Below are positions 4,759 through 6,757 of a stretch of DNA of 6,757 nt, piece by piece. The translations under genes and the position numbers were made by a program. The stretch covers positions 1 to 6,757 of the forward strand of contig CANMGM010000126.1 in NCBI GenBank assembly GCA_947497195.1, written 5' to 3'. This DNA comes from Bacteroidota bacterium (GTDB lineage Bacteria; Bacteroidota; Bacteroidia; M30B66). Numbering within the stretch: the stretch's first letter is position 1; every line of letters begins with the position of its first letter. The notes beneath the pieces were generated by a model, which searched no databases, was not told where the DNA came from, and was given only the letters and a program-made list of their open reading frames with translations.

Positions 4759-6757
4759 GTGACAAAACACTTAACAACAAGTTTATTCACATTTCTGTTG
4801 GCAATTTCTGTTTATGCACAGAAGGATGCAAAAGCTACAAGCGATAGCCTTAGCCGCGATAGTTTAGTGCTTGGTTTACCGGCTTCGCCCGATGCCCTAG
4901 ATGAAGAGGTAATCTATTCGGCCGAAGATTCGATGCGTTTCGATTTGGCAGAGAAAAAAATCTACCTCTATGGCAAGGCCGATGTGAAGTACGATAAAAT
5001 TCACCTACAGGCAGCCTATATCGAAATCAACTGGTCTACGAATGTGATTCATGCCGAGGGTCGGCCCGATTCGACCGGAAAAATGAGCGGTACTCCGCAA
5101 TTCAGCGAGGGCGAACAGACCTTCGATGCTTCGAAAATGGATTATAACTTCAAGACCAAGAAGGGCAAGATTTCGGAGATTTACACCAAGCAGGGTGAAG
5201 GATATTTACTCGGTAACGCGGTAAAAAAGATGGAGAACGAATCGTTTTTCGTAAAGAACGGGAAGTTCACCACCTGCAACCTTCCAGAACATCCGCACTT
5301 TTACATCAATGCGAGTAAGGTTAAGGTTATACCAAACGACAAAATAGTAACCGGTCCGGCCAATTTGGTGATCGAAGAAATTCCTACTCCGCTGGCCGTA
5401 CCCTTCGGAATTTTTCCAAATACGAGCAGCCGGAAGTCGGGAATTTTGTTTCCAACCTACGGCGATTCGCCCGGCTTGGGTTTCTTCCTCATGGATGGCG
5501 GCTATTACTGGGGAATTAGCGACCATTTCGATGCATCGCTGCGTGGCGATATTTATTCGCGCGGAAGCTGGGGGCTGAAAGGCGGAACCAATTACAATTA
5601 CCGTTACCGCTTCAACGGAAACCTCGATTTACGTTACGCCAAAATTCTGCAGGGCGATCCCGAGTTGCTTGGCTCATCGGTTATTAAAAGTTTCTTCGTT
5701 ACCTGGCGCCACAACCAGGATGCGAAATCGCGGCCCAACTCGCGTTTTTCTGCCAACGTAAATGCCGGTTCATCCGATTACAACCAGCTGAATTCATTCA
5801 ACACCAATAACATCGTTGCCAATACGTTCCAGTCGGCCATTACCTGGACCAAAACCTTCAACCGTCTTCCACTGAACCTCAACGTTTCGGCCGGACACAG
5901 CCAGAACACGCAAACGCGGATTATTACGGTAAATGCACCCGAGATGCAGTTGAACGTAAATCGAATTTTCCCCTTCCGTCGGAAGAATCCCGTTGGTGCG
6001 CAGCGTTTCTACGAGAAGATTGGCATAACCGGAACTCTGCAGAGTAAAAACACGATTTCGCAGCCCGATTCGGTATACATGCAGCCCGGTTTGGCGAAGA
6101 AATTCAATAACGGCATGCAGTTTCAGTTGCCCATTGCCACGTCGTTTCAATTGCTGAAGTACTTCAATGTAAGTCCATCGTTTAATGTGCTCGGACGCGG
6201 TTATTTCAGCAATATCCAAAAGCGGTACGACGCCGATTTGCAGGAAGTGGTAACCGACACCATCCGAAAATTCAGTCAATTGTGGGAATACAACGCCGCC
6301 GTGAACGTGAGTACGCGCGTGTATTCGTTTTTGAAGTTGGGTAAAAACACGGTTCGTCATGTGGCAACCACGCAGTTTGGCTTTCGGTACCAGCCCGATT
6401 TTAGCACCGTCGAATACGGCTATTATGGACCAAATGGAACCATTTCGTCCTATTCGCCCTACGAACAAGGCATTTACGGTCAACCCAGCCGCGGAAAGCA
6501 GGGAACGGTTACGCTGGGCGTGAACAACAACGTCGAAGCGAAAGTACGCTCGAGGAAAGACACTACAGGCAGCGGTTTGCGGAAAATTGTATTGTTTGAT
6601 GCCGTGAATTTTAACACAGGCTATAACCTCGCGGTTGATTCGTTTAACCTGCAGGCTTTGAGCGTAAATGCGCGCACCCGCATTGCGAAGATTGATGTTG
6701 TGTATTCGAGCAATTGGGACTGGTATGCCTACGATACGCTCATTGGCAAACGGCTCA
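4759..6757 (+). CDS. lptD: LPS-assembly outer-membrane protein LptD (Bacteroidota type), N-terminal part; 3' end outside window
   Basis: 666 codons remain open to the window edge. Residues 1-20 are a signal peptide (hydrophobic core LFTFLLAISVYA, probable cleavage before Q21). About residues 50-200 form the OstA/LptA-like periplasmic domain (YLYGKADVKYDKIHLQAAYI; MDYNFKTKKGKISEIYTKQ; TTCNLPEHPHFYI; KIVTGPANLVIE), followed by the start of the outer-membrane barrel with alternating aromatic strands (FPTYGDSPGLGFFLMDGGYY; RGDIYSRGSWG; SYSPYEQGIYGQP). This order and wording match Bacteroidota 'putative LPS assembly protein LptD', usually about 850-900 residues, so roughly a quarter is missing. 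LptD receives LPS from the periplasmic Lpt bridge and inserts it in the outer leaflet. The start is GTG at 4759; an in-frame TTG at 4744 would add five residues, and an upstream in-frame TAA at 4729 closes the frame. No ATG occurs until residue 59, beyond the signal peptide. Only one cysteine (C173) is visible. Confidence 0.92.
   Translation, partial: MTKHLTTSLFTFLLAISVYAQKDAKATSDSLSRDSLVLGLPASPDALDEEVIYSAEDSMRFDLAEKKIYLYGKADVKYDKIHLQAAYIEINWSTNVIHAEGRPDSTGKMSGTPQFSEGEQTFDASKMDYNFKTKKGKISEIYTKQGEGYLLGNAVKKMENESFFVKNGKFTTCNLPEHPHFYINASKVKVIPNDKIVTGPANLVIEEIPTPLAVPFGIFPNTSSRKSGILFPTYGDSPGLGFFLMDGGYYWGISDHFDASLRGDIYSRGSWGLKGGTNYNYRYRFNGNLDLRYAKILQGDPELLGSSVIKSFFVTWRHNQDAKSRPNSRFSANVNAGSSDYNQLNSFNTNNIVANTFQSAITWTKTFNRLPLNLNVSAGHSQNTQTRIITVNAPEMQLNVNRIFPFRRKNPVGAQRFYEKIGITGTLQSKNTISQPDSVYMQPGLAKKFNNGMQFQLPIATSFQLLKYFNVSPSFNVLGRGYFSNIQKRYDADLQEVVTDTIRKFSQLWEYNAAVNVSTRVYSFLKLGKNTVRHVATTQFGFRYQPDFSTVEYGYYGPNGTISSYSPYEQGIYGQPSRGKQGTVTLGVNNNVEAKVRSRKDTTGSGLRKIVLFDAVNFNTGYNLAVDSFNLQALSVNARTRIAKIDVVYSSNWDWYAYDTLIGKRL

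Noticed and set aside
5794..6483. 229-codon open frame on the minus strand inside lptD
   Set aside because: It is antisense to a clearly recognised LptD reading frame, its translation resembles no family I know, and TCG/CGA codon bias readily leaves such shadow frames open.

Overview
The window looks like core chromosome of a member of the Bacteroidota (Flavobacteriales, Chitinophagales or similar; the exact order cannot be fixed from this stretch). The reasons are the families present (a Bacteroidota-type LptD, an amidase with a SPOR tail, a single-MCE-domain MlaD-like protein and the small family usually mislabelled 'ABC transporter ATPase'), the near absence of Shine-Dalgarno sequences, and three exact matches to the Bacteroidota -7 promoter element TAnnTTTG in the two intergenic gaps that matter. 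I see no mobile element, RNA gene, CRISPR array or sign of recent transfer.

Layout: about 70% of the window is one leftward (minus-strand) gene train, in transcription order from 4658 down to 1: an N-acetylmuramoyl-L-alanine amidase with a C-terminal SPOR domain; an MCE/MlaD family membrane-anchored lipid-transfer protein; a membrane protein with a NarI-like heme domain and two [4Fe-4S] clusters; a CCG-domain (HdrB/GlpC-like) Fe-S protein; and the first 92 residues of a small family of unknown function that runs off the left edge. Gaps are 3, 52, 20 and 9 bases (0 if the last gene uses an earlier GTG). A 100-base region (4659-4758) separates this train from a rightward gene, the N-terminal two thirds or so of the LPS-assembly outer-membrane protein LptD, which runs off the right edge.

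How the genes may fit together: LptD, the amidase and the MCE protein are all cell-envelope functions (LPS insertion, septal peptidoglycan hydrolysis, phospholipid traffic). The next two genes together form a split version of the membrane heme/FeS/CCG oxidoreductases related to HdrDE and ETF:menaquinone oxidoreductases, so they probably pass electrons into the quinone pool. A promoter-like motif in the 52-base gap suggests the redox genes can be transcribed independently of the envelope genes. The most open question is the small left-edge family: it has no visible ATPase motif, despite its usual database label, and it follows the redox pair directly.

The points most worth a second look are that unnamed family, the split redox module embedded in an envelope operon, and the two promoter motifs between the amidase and lptD, which face each other so that each would lie inside the transcript of the other.
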